A stretch of 15,588 bases of DNA from SABI01 sp964453215 (GTDB lineage Bacteria; Spirochaetota; Spirochaetia; Sphaerochaetales; Sphaerochaetaceae), in assembly GCA_964453215.1 (NCBI GenBank), contig CAYVRR010000045.1, positions 1 through 15,588 of the forward strand, written 5' to 3'. Position 1 is the first letter of the stretch; each line of letters begins with the position of its first letter. Below, one piece after another: positions 1-7,295 of this stretch. The notes under the pieces were generated by a model. That model did not search any database. It saw only the letters and a program-made list of their open reading frames with translations, and was not told the DNA's origin. Both the position numbers and the translations under genes were made by a program.

Positions 1-39
1 TAGAGATATTCTTCTCCTCTTTTTACTAAAAAAAGAGAC

Positions 40-68
40 TTGAAAGATTGCCTCTAATTAGCTATTAT
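40..68 (+). promoter_or_regulatory. Sigma-70-type promoter of tRNA-Gly
   Basis: A -35 hexamer TTGAAA (40-45) and a -10 hexamer TATTAT (63-68) are separated by exactly 17 bases. The predicted start is near 75, about nine bases before the mature tRNA at 84. Position and spacing fit a housekeeping promoter for the tRNA gene. This is a motif reading by eye. Confidence 0.65.
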
Positions 69-83
69 CACACTATCTTTATT

Positions 84-155
84 GCGTCTGTCGTATAATG
101 GTTATTACCCGAGCTTCCCAAGCTCGTGACGAGGGTTCGATTCCCTTCAGACGCT
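84..155 (+). tRNA. tRNA-Gly, anticodon CCC
   Basis: A full cloverleaf can be drawn. The acceptor stem GCGTCTG (84-90) pairs perfectly with CAGACGC (148-154), followed by discriminator T155, as in bacterial tRNA-Gly. The anticodon stem CGAGC/GCTCG (110-114, 122-126) closes the loop TTCCCAA with anticodon CCC at 117-119, which reads GGG glycine codons. The T arm is GAGGG-TTCGATT-CCCTT (131-147, one G-U pair). The 3' CCA is not encoded, so it must be added after transcription. A remnant of an accessory gene starts about 285 bases downstream, which makes this tRNA a possible former integration site (inference). Confidence 0.97.
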
Positions 156-439
156 GAATATAAATCGTATGTATAAGAATGTGTTGCATGAAGATTTCCC
201 AGATAGTGGTCAATTGCTTGTAAGAGTAGAGAGAGGATGATGGAATCGTAAAAGGCAGCTATCTCGATAAATCACTACCAGAACTACGTATCAAGAAATT
301 ATGTAGGTCGAGTCTTTTGTCATAGTTATTCTAGTATTCTAATGAAAATCTTATTCTAAAAAACCTATTTGAGTGCTGACCTTGATAACAATAAAATCCC
401 GAGAGTATATCGTAAAGAAGGTGGTGAGGAGAGGGTGGC
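156..439 (+). other. Gene-free stretch downstream of tRNA, probably decayed
   Basis: I see no intact gene in about 280 bases. All frames are broken. The longest readable pieces are a 23-codon stretch from ATG 169 (reading VLHEDFPDSGQLLVRVERG) and, in another frame, GSYLDKSLPELRIKKLCRSS around 255-315. I recognise neither. Because the toxin gene just downstream is clearly decayed, this could be the equally decayed antitoxin or another island gene, but nothing in the sequence proves it. Confidence 0.4.
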
Positions 440-849
440 TTGAAGGCAAAAATAAGGAATTTAGCTAAAAAGATATGTCTGTTCAGGTAGTGCTTCAAAA
501 TTACATGTACGAGCGTCTCTCAAATTCAGTGTTTAAAGAGAAGTTCATTTTAAAAAAGGGTAATGTTGGTTGCTGCATGAGGGGTTCTCGCTAGCAGGAG
601 ACGATAGAGATTGATATCACTATTAAAAATTATCCCGCGTCTTATAAAGAATTGGTTGAAGCACTGAAGACAACAGCAAAAGATAGAGAAACTGTTCACA
701 TTTTTAATCATATCATCAAACAAGTGCATACAGTTTGGGATAATGAAACACTCAAATCAAGATAGATTACGTATTCGAATAATCTCCTTTATGCAAGGTA
801 TATCTTTTATGATGAAGTAATAGAGAAGTTAGAATTATTGGTTGAATGA
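440..849 (+). pseudogene. Decayed AbiEii-type nucleotidyltransferase toxin gene
   Basis: A disrupted remnant of an AbiEii/type IV toxin of the DNA polymerase-beta nucleotidyltransferase superfamily. A TTG at 440 behind a good ribosome site (GGAG, 427-430) starts KAKIRNLAKK. After a frameshift near 473 the reading continues in another frame as SVQVVLQNYMYERL, FILKKG and ETIEIDITIKNYP. This is the usual family N-terminus with the Gly-Ser...Asp-x-Asp-like catalytic segment. In-frame stops lie at 592-594 and 763-765, and the natural stop is at 847-849. From about 640 the reading (EALKTTAKDRETVHIF, then YARYIFYDEVIEKLELLVE) resembles the family's C-terminus. The middle, about 150 residues, is therefore missing. 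Intact members are near 290-300 residues. No function is expected. The assignment rests on remembered family motifs. Confidence 0.72.
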
Positions 850-999
850 ATAGGTTTTAATTCATGCGCTCTATCCTTACTATTCTTTAATGGATGAATT
901 AGCTACTATTGAGCATTACTTAGATATGGAAATGTTTTATAATTATTATCTCCTTCCTATATATCCAGGTTTTGCACACATTCTTGTTTAACGCAGGCC

Positions 1000-1809
1000 T
1001 TAATAGTGTTCAATATGGTTAATATCAAATTTTGCATAACTATGTTCTTGACTGTTAATGACCCACATTGCTTCAATACTCATTGGAATCTTCATCCCAT
1101 TCACTGTTTGGTAATTACTCACTTTTCCTCTCCATGTTGTAAGCCCCTCCTCGCCCATGTGACGCTGAGTTTCTAACTCTGTAATTTCTCCTCTCTCATT
1201 AAAATGTACCTTATACGATATAGTAAAATCTTCATGAATATAGGATAGACGTGCTGTTTTATCATCTATTGCGCTCCACTTTAGGTTGTCACTTGGTAAT
1301 AGGTTTGTTGGAAACCACACACTCTCACCAAGCCATCTAAGGAGTTCCCCTTGATCGTAATGAGGACCAGTTCCTTTTACTATCTGAAAAAGGTGTAAAA
1401 GAGAGACTATTATGCTTCCTTTTGAATCAATATACATATCTCTAGCAGTAAATAGAGCTGTTTTTCCTATCCATACGAATCCAGGTTCTTTAGTTGTAAA
1501 ATGTTGTTCTCCCTTAATACGTATCCATTTTGAATCAAGGGACGTTTTGAACACTCCTTTATGTGCTAGATACACTTTTTGAATATATTGTTGTCCAGGA
1601 GTTAGTGTATATTCAAAATAGCCCCTTACAGGAGGAGGAAGATCTATGAGTATATCCTTTGAATATTTCTTAACTTCTGCGTGCATCATATATTTTTGCA
1701 ATTGTGATATTTCTTTTTTACTCACATAGCTAATGTATATTTTCCCCAATATACATACTAGCAGAGGAATTAGTGCAATTAAAAAGGTTATAATAATAAT
1801 TTTTCTCAT
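1000..1809 (-). CDS. DUF6544/DUF6920-like membrane-anchored protein
   Basis: A 269-residue protein of unknown function. An N-terminal hydrophobic segment (about residues 4-27) is followed by a soluble domain, so it is probably membrane-anchored with the domain outside the cytoplasm. The body carries the pattern I know from DUF6544/DUF6920 proteins: LPPPVRGYFEYTL, a W-I-R-I-KGEQHF segment, EPGFVWIGK, ARDMYID, LLHLFQIVKGTGP, LGESVWFPTNLLPS and a late TWRGKVSNYQTVNGMKIP. Length is typical. The start is ATG at 1809 with GGAT about eight bases upstream. It follows the 55-aa gene after 13 bases, so the two are likely co-transcribed. The family has no established reaction. Confidence 0.8.
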   Translation of the reverse strand: MRKIIIITFLIALIPLLVCILGKIYISYVSKKEISQLQKYMMHAEVKKYSKDILIDLPPPVRGYFEYTLTPGQQYIQKVYLAHKGVFKTSLDSKWIRIKGEQHFTTKEPGFVWIGKTALFTARDMYIDSKGSIIVSLLHLFQIVKGTGPHYDQGELLRWLGESVWFPTNLLPSDNLKWSAIDDKTARLSYIHEDFTISYKVHFNERGEITELETQRHMGEEGLTTWRGKVSNYQTVNGMKIPMSIEAMWVINSQEHSYAKFDINHIEHY

Positions 1810-1822
1810 CTTTTTTATCCTA

Positions 1823-1990
1823 TCAGCAGTAGCGAGTCAGTAGAATTTGAAGAAAGTTCACATACCTCATAGGTTTTCTTTTTTTCGCTTTCTTCATCTC
1901 TTGTATCTGACGATTTTTCGTGACCTGATTATACATATCAAGGGTATGGAAGGTAGTCATTTTTTCAATTTCATAACTATGTTCAAACAT
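1823..1990 (-). CDS. Small basic protein, 55 aa, unknown
   Basis: A short reading frame of 55 codons beginning MFEHSYEIEKM and ending QILLTRYC. It has a strong ribosome site, GAGGAG, ten bases before the ATG. The stop lies 13 bases before the start codon of the DUF6544-like gene, so it looks like the first gene of a two-gene unit. The middle is strongly basic (KKAKKRKP, residues 33-40) and the last 13 residues are hydrophobic. I do not recognise the family. A possible promoter (TTGCCA ... TTATCT, 18-base spacer) lies just upstream but is weak. Ribosome site and placement are the main reasons to believe it is translated. Confidence 0.55.
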   Translation of the reverse strand: MFEHSYEIEKMTTFHTLDMYNQVTKNRQIQEMKKAKKRKPMRYVNFLQILLTRYC

Positions 1991-2102
1991 CGTGTTATTC
2001 TCCTCTTCATATTGTGATAGATAAAAGATAGAGGAGTTTTGATGGCAATAATATCGAGATTTATACGTATTTTGAGTTATTTTTTCTACGTATTTCTACT
2101 TA

Positions 2103-2121
2103 AATCCCTTATAAAGGGATT
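2103..2121. repeat. Perfect 8-bp inverted repeat
   Basis: AATCCCTT (2103-2110), a three-base spacer and AAGGGATT (2114-2121) form a perfect inverted repeat. It lies 27 bases beyond the stop of the LuxR-type gene and upstream of the small-protein gene, both on the minus strand. No convincing T-run follows on either strand, so it is a poor intrinsic terminator. It may be an operator for the small-protein unit. Confidence 0.4.
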
Positions 2122-2147
2122 AAGGTTGAGTAAATAAGGGTCTTAAT

Positions 2148-3041
2148 TTAAGAAAACGAAGAGATGAAATGGGCTAATTCAAGTTTATTCTTTACAGAAC
2201 ACTTTCTATAAATATTATAGATGTGGGTATCTACAGTTCTTATTGAGATATAGAGTATTTCACCAATTTCTTTATTTGTTTTTCCTTGTAGTAAAAGTGG
2301 AATTATTTCTTGCTCTCTCTTTGTGATAGAAAGCTGGTGGATAAATTCTGTTGAAAGAGACTTCTTTGTTCCTTTCCTTTTAATGAACATATATATAAGG
2401 GTAACAATGGCAATAGTAAGGCTGATTAATCCTGCAGTGAATAGATGTATTTGAGTTGCTTTTTCTTGGTTGGACATAAGAGGTAGGACAATATTTTCGA
2501 TGGTAACAAGGATGTAGAAAAAACTAGTTACATATAAAAAAGGAATTACAACTCCAAGCGTTGAGTGATGTTTGTTTTTCTTAGTTAACCTCACCCCTAT
2601 TATTGATATGCACCCTAAGTATCCATTAAAAAAAATAGAGCCAATATTGTTTGTTTTCAACTCTGTACCTATAAGAGAGTAGAGCATCGCAATAGCAAAG
2701 AGAAGAACGATTCCATTGAATGGGTTTGTATACCATCTATATGGTTTTCTCACAGAGAATTTTTGAATAAAATGGGGAACTATCCACAATAATAATAGTC
2801 CTAAAATCGAACTTATATATATGGAAATGGTATCAAATATTGATTGAGTGGTATCAATATAGGTTTGAATGAAGAATATATAAGAATGAGCTATTGTGAA
2901 CAAAGCAAAAGTTCCTATATAGAAAAGGTAAGAATTGAGCCAACTTGGTTTCATATTATAATACATCACATAGGTTACTCCAATAGATGCAAAAAGAAGA
3001 GAGAATCCTAGAATATTAAACCAGAGAATAGCATGTTCCAT
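2148..3041 (-). CDS. Membrane-anchored LuxR-type transcriptional regulator
   Basis: A 297-residue protein with seven hydrophobic segments (about 5-27, 37-60, 69-93, 109-125, 134-153, 161-188, 198-220), then a short basic linker and a C-terminal LuxR/GerE helix-turn-helix (about 235-297). The HTH shows LSITKREQEIIPLLLQGKTN, KEIGEIL, SIRTVDTHIYNIYRK and a closing KNKLELAHFI. The layout implies a sensor in the inner membrane that binds DNA from the cytoplasmic face; the ligand is unknown. No receiver domain is present. It has no Shine-Dalgarno sequence, but a perfect extended -10 (TGATATAAT) ends about 10 bases before the ATG, so the mRNA may be leaderless. Its targets cannot be told; the neighbouring small-protein/DUF6544 unit is the nearest candidate. 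Confidence 0.88.
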   Translation of the reverse strand: MEHAILWFNILGFSLLFASIGVTYVMYYNMKPSWLNSYLFYIGTFALFTIAHSYIFFIQTYIDTTQSIFDTISIYISSILGLLLLWIVPHFIQKFSVRKPYRWYTNPFNGIVLLFAIAMLYSLIGTELKTNNIGSIFFNGYLGCISIIGVRLTKKNKHHSTLGVVIPFLYVTSFFYILVTIENIVLPLMSNQEKATQIHLFTAGLISLTIAIVTLIYMFIKRKGTKKSLSTEFIHQLSITKREQEIIPLLLQGKTNKEIGEILYISIRTVDTHIYNIYRKCSVKNKLELAHFISSFS

Positions 3042-3051
3042 AACTTAAATA

Positions 3052-3060
3052 ATTATATCA
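3052..3060 (-). promoter_or_regulatory. Extended -10 promoter of the LuxR-type gene
   Basis: On the minus strand the sequence TGATATAAT contains a consensus TATAAT (3057-3052) with the extended TGn element. No good -35 is seen, as is common for extended -10 promoters. The predicted start falls near 3044-3046, leaving only a few bases before the ATG at 3041. The element lies inside TATTATTGTGATAT (3068-3055), which also occurs before the S24-type regulator at 14569-14582. Confidence 0.5.
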
Positions 3061-3125
3061 CAATAATAGCCCACTATTCATTATTATTAGCAAATAATAT
3101 CTTTATCTTTATATTCCTCTTGCTA

Positions 3126-4865
3126 TTAATCAATTATGAAGGGCACTATAGTACTTCTTTTTACATCAATGAGACCTTTATCAGTTATTTTTAATGCAGG
3201 GCTCACTGGCAGGGTGAGTGTACATAGGCTCATAATAGGATTTGGATGAGTAATACCATGTTGTTTTAATAACTCTTGCAATATTTCTACCTCTTCCGCT
3301 AATTCATCAATTGGTTTTATCGAAATTATACCTGCTATTGGTAGGTGAATGAACGAGAGGATGTTACCATTTGAAACAAAACACATACCACCTTGTTTAT
3401 TCACTACTTCTTCATATGCTAAGACCATGTCATCTTTATTGTCCCCTAAAAGAAGGATGTTGTGATGGTCGTGCGCATGAGATGTGCAAAAGGCCCCTTG
3501 TGTAATTTTTGTACCACTCATAAATCCTTTAGCAGCTACAGATGGGTAATTATAGCGATTGATTACAACTACTAGATTAAGATTATTCTTTTGCCAATTT
3601 ATTTTATTTTCCTCTATCTTGAGAGTGTGATGTGCTTCTGTTGTATAGGTATTTATACTGCTTTTTTCCATCACTCTTACCTTAACACTCTTGTTTGAAC
3701 CCATATAAGGAATTTCTAGTTCTTTTACAATGTCAAAGGAGGGATGTATTTGAATGCTGTTTGAGAAATGGGCAGGAAATGAATAGGTAGGGGAATTTCT
3801 CTCTTCTATATCAACCCTTTTTCCCTTTTTGTAGATTGCTTTTATATTTAGTTTAGAAGGATCTCCTTCTAGATGAAGTATATCTGCAATGTTACCAGGA
3901 GCAATAGAGCCTCTCTCTCGTAATCCCATGTGTTTTGCAGGGGCATAGGATGATGCAACAATTGCTTTTTCTATTGGAAGTCCTAAGGAGAGAGCTTTTT
4001 TAATTACAAAATCTAAATGCCCCTTGTTTTTCAGAATATCTGGCGGAACATCATCGGTAACAAATGAGAAGAGGCCATCCACATCATTTTCTGTGATGAA
4101 ATTGATAATATCCTGTTGAATAGATTTTTCTTGAAGTTCAACAAACATCCCCCTCATAAATCGTTGCTTCATACCTTCTACATCTTGAAAACAATGGTCA
4201 GATTGAATTCCTAAATATAAGAGTTTTGCTAAATCAACATCCCTCACACTAGGACAGTGCCCCTCAATAGCATGTAAAGGGTGCATTTTTTTCATATAAT
4301 CTATCATGGATAGAGTTTTATCTTCTTGTGGATCATGAATAATTGATTCAAAGTTTTCAATAAGATGGGAGTAATTCATCACTTCTCCAAGGCACACTAT
4401 ACTTGGATTATCTTGAAGCAATAGAGCTAATTCATCTTTATCGATTACTCCACCAGTAGTTTCTAATATGTTGCTTGTTGATGGTACAGAACTGGGAACT
4501 CCATAAAATATATCAACTAAAGACCCTTTAGAAGCCTCTATCATTGCTTTAATGCCATCAATACCATATACATTTGCTATTTCATGTGGTTCACTTACTA
4601 CCGTAGTTACCCCTCTTCTAATTACAGCTTTGGAAAATTCTTGAGGAGTACAGAGGGAACTTTCTATGTGGAGGTGGACGTCGATAAATCCTGGTATGAG
4701 TACATCTTCATTACACTCAACAATATGGGAGCTTGAAATATCTACTTTCCTGGTATCTCCAAGATAGAGAATTTTTTCACCTAAGATTGCAATATCGATA
4801 ATTTCCCATTTTTTTATACATACATTATATATTTTTGCTCTTTTAAAAATTGTATCAACTATCAT
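3126..4865 (-). CDS. ade: Adenine deaminase-family enzyme (Ade/YerA-like)
   Basis: A 579-residue amidohydrolase of the adenine deaminase family, which converts adenine to hypoxanthine and ammonia in the cytoplasm. Visible motifs in order are PGFIDVHLHIESS (58-70, metal-binding HxH), EPHEIANVYG (92-101), GEVMNY (160-165), EGHCP (201-205), SDHC (222-225), TDDVPPD (270-276) and the C-terminal domain with TSHAHDHHN (461-469). Length is right for the family. The classical enzyme has Glu after SDH and a TDD-x-HPD motif, whereas here the residues are Cys and TDDVPPD. This is closer to what I remember of the YerA-like branch, so strict adenine specificity is not certain. The start ATG overlaps the stop of the LacI-type gene by four bases, so the two are translationally coupled and share its promoter and operator. 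Confidence 0.85.
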   Translation of the reverse strand: MIVDTIFKRAKIYNVCIKKWEIIDIAILGEKILYLGDTRKVDISSSHIVECNEDVLIPGFIDVHLHIESSLCTPQEFSKAVIRRGVTTVVSEPHEIANVYGIDGIKAMIEASKGSLVDIFYGVPSSVPSTSNILETTGGVIDKDELALLLQDNPSIVCLGEVMNYSHLIENFESIIHDPQEDKTLSMIDYMKKMHPLHAIEGHCPSVRDVDLAKLLYLGIQSDHCFQDVEGMKQRFMRGMFVELQEKSIQQDIINFITENDVDGLFSFVTDDVPPDILKNKGHLDFVIKKALSLGLPIEKAIVASSYAPAKHMGLRERGSIAPGNIADILHLEGDPSKLNIKAIYKKGKRVDIEERNSPTYSFPAHFSNSIQIHPSFDIVKELEIPYMGSNKSVKVRVMEKSSINTYTTEAHHTLKIEENKINWQKNNLNLVVVINRYNYPSVAAKGFMSGTKITQGAFCTSHAHDHHNILLLGDNKDDMVLAYEEVVNKQGGMCFVSNGNILSFIHLPIAGIISIKPIDELAEEVEILQELLKQHGITHPNPIMSLCTLTLPVSPALKITDKGLIDVKRSTIVPFIID

Positions 4866-5902
4866 AAGTGTGTATCCTTGTAGATTTGGGTTGAGCTTCT
4901 CTCAATAATCGTACTTTTTATAAACATTTTTTGGGGGGCATTATTACCTGAAAACACATTCAGAAGTACTTGAGCTGCGCTGTTTCCTGCTTGCAACATA
5001 TGAAGATCGACTGTTGTGAGTGTGGGATCTGTAAGATTGCATAGTGGTGTATTGTTTCGACCAATTATCGAGATGTCTTTAGGAACTCTGAGATGTAATT
5101 CTTTGCAGGCTTTTAGAGCTCCTGCCGCCATAATATCTGACATACAACAAATTCCAGTAGTCTTTTTAGAATTCATTAAAGCTTTCTTTACAATGTTGTA
5201 TGTAGTACATTCATCAAAATCACCATAGAGAAATTGACTATCTTTATAGCTAATTCCATTATTATTGAAAAGCTGTATTGTATCTTCTTTTAATAAATGA
5301 GTGTAAGCACCAGCTTTTCTTCCAAGTATAACAAGGATGTCACGATGCCCTTTATCAATAAGATATTCGACTCCCAAAGATTTCTCAAGGCCATCTATGA
5401 GTATTTGATTGATGTTGTCTTTGGTATATGGGACATTCAAGGTAACAAAAGGTTTCTCGGTTTTAATGACTTCTACCATGTTTTTATCTGATTGGGCCTG
5501 AGTACAAAACCCAGTACTAAAAAGAATAAATCCATCACATCCAGCACTTTTTTCAAGTTGTTCTTTTACCACTTCAATTGAGGATGTTCCCGTAGAAGAG
5601 AAAAATAGGAAATTATAATTATATGTTGATAATGTTGATTGAATTCCAGAGAGGAGAAGATTAGTATATTCATTTTGAAATAAAGGATTAAGGCTTGGAA
5701 TAATAATCCCAATTATTTTAGATTTTTGTGTAGAAAGGCTACTAGCAAAGATGTTCTTGTGATAGTTAAGTTTTTTTACAGCTTGATCAATGAGAATTTT
5801 AGTGTTGCTGCTCACCCTGTTTGTTGTTTTGTCATTGAGGTAAATCGACACAGAGGCAGAAGAAATTCCAACCTCTTCTGCTATTTTTTTTATACTACTC
5901 AC
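4862..5902 (-). CDS. LacI-family transcriptional regulator of the purine regulon
   Basis: A 346-residue LacI/GalR-type repressor. The N-terminal HTH is MSSIKKIAEEVGISSASVSIYLND (1-24), followed by the hinge region (about 48-60) and a periplasmic-binding-protein-like effector domain from KIIGIIIPS (63-70) onward, with CMSDIMAAGALKACKELHLRVPKDISIIG-type motifs near its end. The start is GTG at 5902 with GGGAAG about ten bases upstream; translation then begins exactly at the HTH. It is the first gene of an operon with the adenine deaminase homologue and is divergent from the transporter operon. Identical operators over both promoters suggest it represses itself and the transporter. The effector is probably a purine or nucleoside, by inference from the neighbours. 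Confidence 0.92.
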   Translation of the reverse strand: MSSIKKIAEEVGISSASVSIYLNDKTTNRVSSNTKILIDQAVKKLNYHKNIFASSLSTQKSKIIGIIIPSLNPLFQNEYTNLLLSGIQSTLSTYNYNFLFFSSTGTSSIEVVKEQLEKSAGCDGFILFSTGFCTQAQSDKNMVEVIKTEKPFVTLNVPYTKDNINQILIDGLEKSLGVEYLIDKGHRDILVILGRKAGAYTHLLKEDTIQLFNNNGISYKDSQFLYGDFDECTTYNIVKKALMNSKKTTGICCMSDIMAAGALKACKELHLRVPKDISIIGRNNTPLCNLTDPTLTTVDLHMLQAGNSAAQVLLNVFSGNNAPQKMFIKSTIIERSSTQIYKDTHL

Positions 5903-5932
5903 TCTAATTTTCTTCCCTTTTAGTTCAATATC

Positions 5933-5947
5933 TAGTTAAGCGTTTAA
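5933..5947. promoter_or_regulatory. LacI-type operator 1 (lacI-ade promoter)
   Basis: TAGTTAAGCGTTTAA holds a near-palindrome, TTAAGCGTTTAA (5936-5947), with the central CG typical of LacI-family operators. It covers the predicted transcription start of the minus-strand promoter. The same 15 bases recur exactly at 6095-6109 over the divergent promoter. Confidence 0.8.
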
Positions 5948-5951
5948 TGAT

Positions 5952-5982
5952 AGTGTATCACATATGTTTAAAAGGATGTCAA
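5952..5982 (-). promoter_or_regulatory. Promoter of the lacI-ade operon
   Basis: On the minus strand a consensus -35 TTGACA (5982-5977) is followed after 19 bases by TACACT (5957-5952), which carries an extended TGn element (TGATACACT). The predicted start near 5945 falls in operator 1, so repressor binding would block initiation and autoregulate the regulator gene. Confidence 0.7.
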
Positions 5983-6064
5983 GAAAAAAATAGGATTTTA
6001 TGATTTATTGCCTTTATATAAGAGACTTTATCTTTTTAGTCGATTAGGTTAATGAATTTTTTTC

Positions 6065-6094
6065 TTGACAACTCTATCCCTGTATGGTTCTATT
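6065..6094 (+). promoter_or_regulatory. Promoter of the transporter-phosphorylase operon
   Basis: A consensus -35 TTGACA (6065-6070) is followed after 18 bases by TCTATT (6089-6094), a four-of-six -10 match. The predicted start is near 6101, within operator 2. The untranslated leader to the ATG at 6150 is about 49 bases and holds a strong ribosome site, AGGAGG (6139-6144). Confidence 0.7.
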
Positions 6095-6109
6095 TAGTTA
6101 AGCGTTTAA
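6095..6109. promoter_or_regulatory. LacI-type operator 2 (transporter promoter)
   Basis: An exact 15-base copy of operator 1 (TAGTTAAGCGTTTAA). Here the palindrome extends by one more pair, GTTAAGCGTTTAAC (6097-6110). It covers the predicted start of the plus-strand promoter. Both copies lie at the start site of divergent operons, which implies one regulator for both. Confidence 0.82.
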
Positions 6110-6149
6110 CAATGAAAATAGACGGCATATATTCTGTAGGAGGTTATAT

Positions 6150-7223
6150 ATGAAAAGAAAGAAAATTATGATGGTTGCATTAGTAGTGCTCCTTGCAATG
6201 AGCAGTATGTTTTCACAAGGAAAAGGGGAGAGTGTAGCTGCTGATGCAACAATGCCATACAAAGGGCAAACACTGACGGTGTCGATGTGGGGTTATAATA
6301 TGGATCTTCTTGAGAAAAATGTTATTCAACCTTTTGAAAAAAAACATGGTGTTGAGGTCATAGTTGAAACAGGTAACAACTCTGATAGATTTACAAAGAT
6401 GATGGCACGAAAAAACAATCCTCTAGTAGATGTAGCTTTGTTCGCTGGTTCTTGGACATATAAAGCAATGGAAGAAGGGCTCATTAAGCCATATGATCCA
6501 GCTAAATTACCTAATTTAGAAGCTATTATGGATGCAGCAAAAGATCTTCTCGGTGGTCGTTATGCTATTGGATACACTATACAGCACCTTGGTCTTGCAT
6601 ATCGTAAAGACAAAATGGCTCCTGTAACTTCTTGGAAAGATTTATTTAGAGATGATGCAAATAATGTGATTTCTATTCCAGGCATTTCTACTACCTATGG
6701 TCCAGCTTTGATTTATATGCTCACAAAAGCATTTACAGGAGATTTCGAAAATACCGATATCGGTTGGCAGAAGCTTGAAGAATTAGCTCCACGATTAGTT
6801 ACAGCATATTCAAAATCATCTGAACTTAACACACTCATCAGTCAAGAAGAGGTCTATTTAGCTCCATATACAAGTTTTTCTTGGGGTACTATTAAGGGGT
6901 CAGGACTTGATGTTGTAAGTGTTATCCCTAAAGAGGGATTAGTTGGTTCATTCAGTATGGTTAGTGTAGCTAGTGGTACAAAAAAGGAAGACCTTGCCCA
7001 CCTCTATATCGATCATTTACTAAGTTATGATGTTCAACTTGCTGAAGCAATGGATTTAGTCGATTCTCCTGCAAGAACAGATATTGTTGTTCCACCTGAA
7101 GTTGGCGAAAACCTCACGTATGGAGATGAGCTTATTAATAACCTTCACTTCTTTGATGAAAAAGAAATGGCTGACGTCCAAGAAGAATGGATTGGCCGTT
7201 GGAATAAAATATTCTCCAATTAA
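6150..7223 (+). CDS. ABC transporter substrate-binding protein (PotD/Fbp type)
   Basis: A 357-residue extracytoplasmic binding protein. An N-terminal signal peptide (basic MKRKK, hydrophobic core 6-20) ends at a Cys-free junction, MFSQGKGES; no lipobox is seen, so the form may be soluble and periplasmic. The mature part starts TLTVSMWGYNMDLLEKNVIQ and continues with the two-lobed pattern of PotD/iron-type binding proteins (FEKKHGVEV, NPLVDVALFAG, EEGLIKPYD, YAIGYTIQHLGLAYRKD, TSWKDLF, ending EEWIGRWNKIF). It is the first gene of the operon, behind a strong AGGAGG ribosome site. Family members bind polyamines, iron, thiamine or other small molecules. The neighbours point to a purine compound, but the sequence itself does not reveal the ligand. 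Confidence 0.9.
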   Translation: MKRKKIMMVALVVLLAMSSMFSQGKGESVAADATMPYKGQTLTVSMWGYNMDLLEKNVIQPFEKKHGVEVIVETGNNSDRFTKMMARKNNPLVDVALFAGSWTYKAMEEGLIKPYDPAKLPNLEAIMDAAKDLLGGRYAIGYTIQHLGLAYRKDKMAPVTSWKDLFRDDANNVISIPGISTTYGPALIYMLTKAFTGDFENTDIGWQKLEELAPRLVTAYSKSSELNTLISQEEVYLAPYTSFSWGTIKGSGLDVVSVIPKEGLVGSFSMVSVASGTKKEDLAHLYIDHLLSYDVQLAEAMDLVDSPARTDIVVPPEVGENLTYGDELINNLHFFDEKEMADVQEEWIGRWNKIFSN

Positions 7224-7246
7224 TAGTGCTGCATCTACTTACAAAT

Positions 7247-7274
7247 TACATGAAGGAGATTTCTCCTTCATGTA
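7247..7274 (+). repeat. Intercistronic 13-bp hairpin
   Basis: TACATGAAGGAGA (7247-7259) and its exact reverse complement (7262-7274) are separated only by TT. The result is a very stable stem, with a four-base loop if the innermost A-T pair opens. It sits between the binding-protein gene and the first permease and has no T-run, so it is not a terminator. Such hairpins commonly protect the 3' end of the binding-protein mRNA and raise its level over the permeases (known for other importers; inferred here). Confidence 0.8.
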
Positions 7275-7295
7275 CTACACTATGTTGAGGTTCAC

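Noticed and set aside
2103..2121. Intrinsic terminator of the LuxR-type gene
   Set aside because: The stem is only 8 bp with a three-base loop and is not followed by a T-run on either strand; listed as an inverted repeat instead.
5016..5923. Several open frames of 64-70 codons on the plus strand
   Set aside because: They lie wholly or almost wholly within the LacI-type gene on the other strand, lack ribosome sites and show no protein-like motifs; that gene explains the region.
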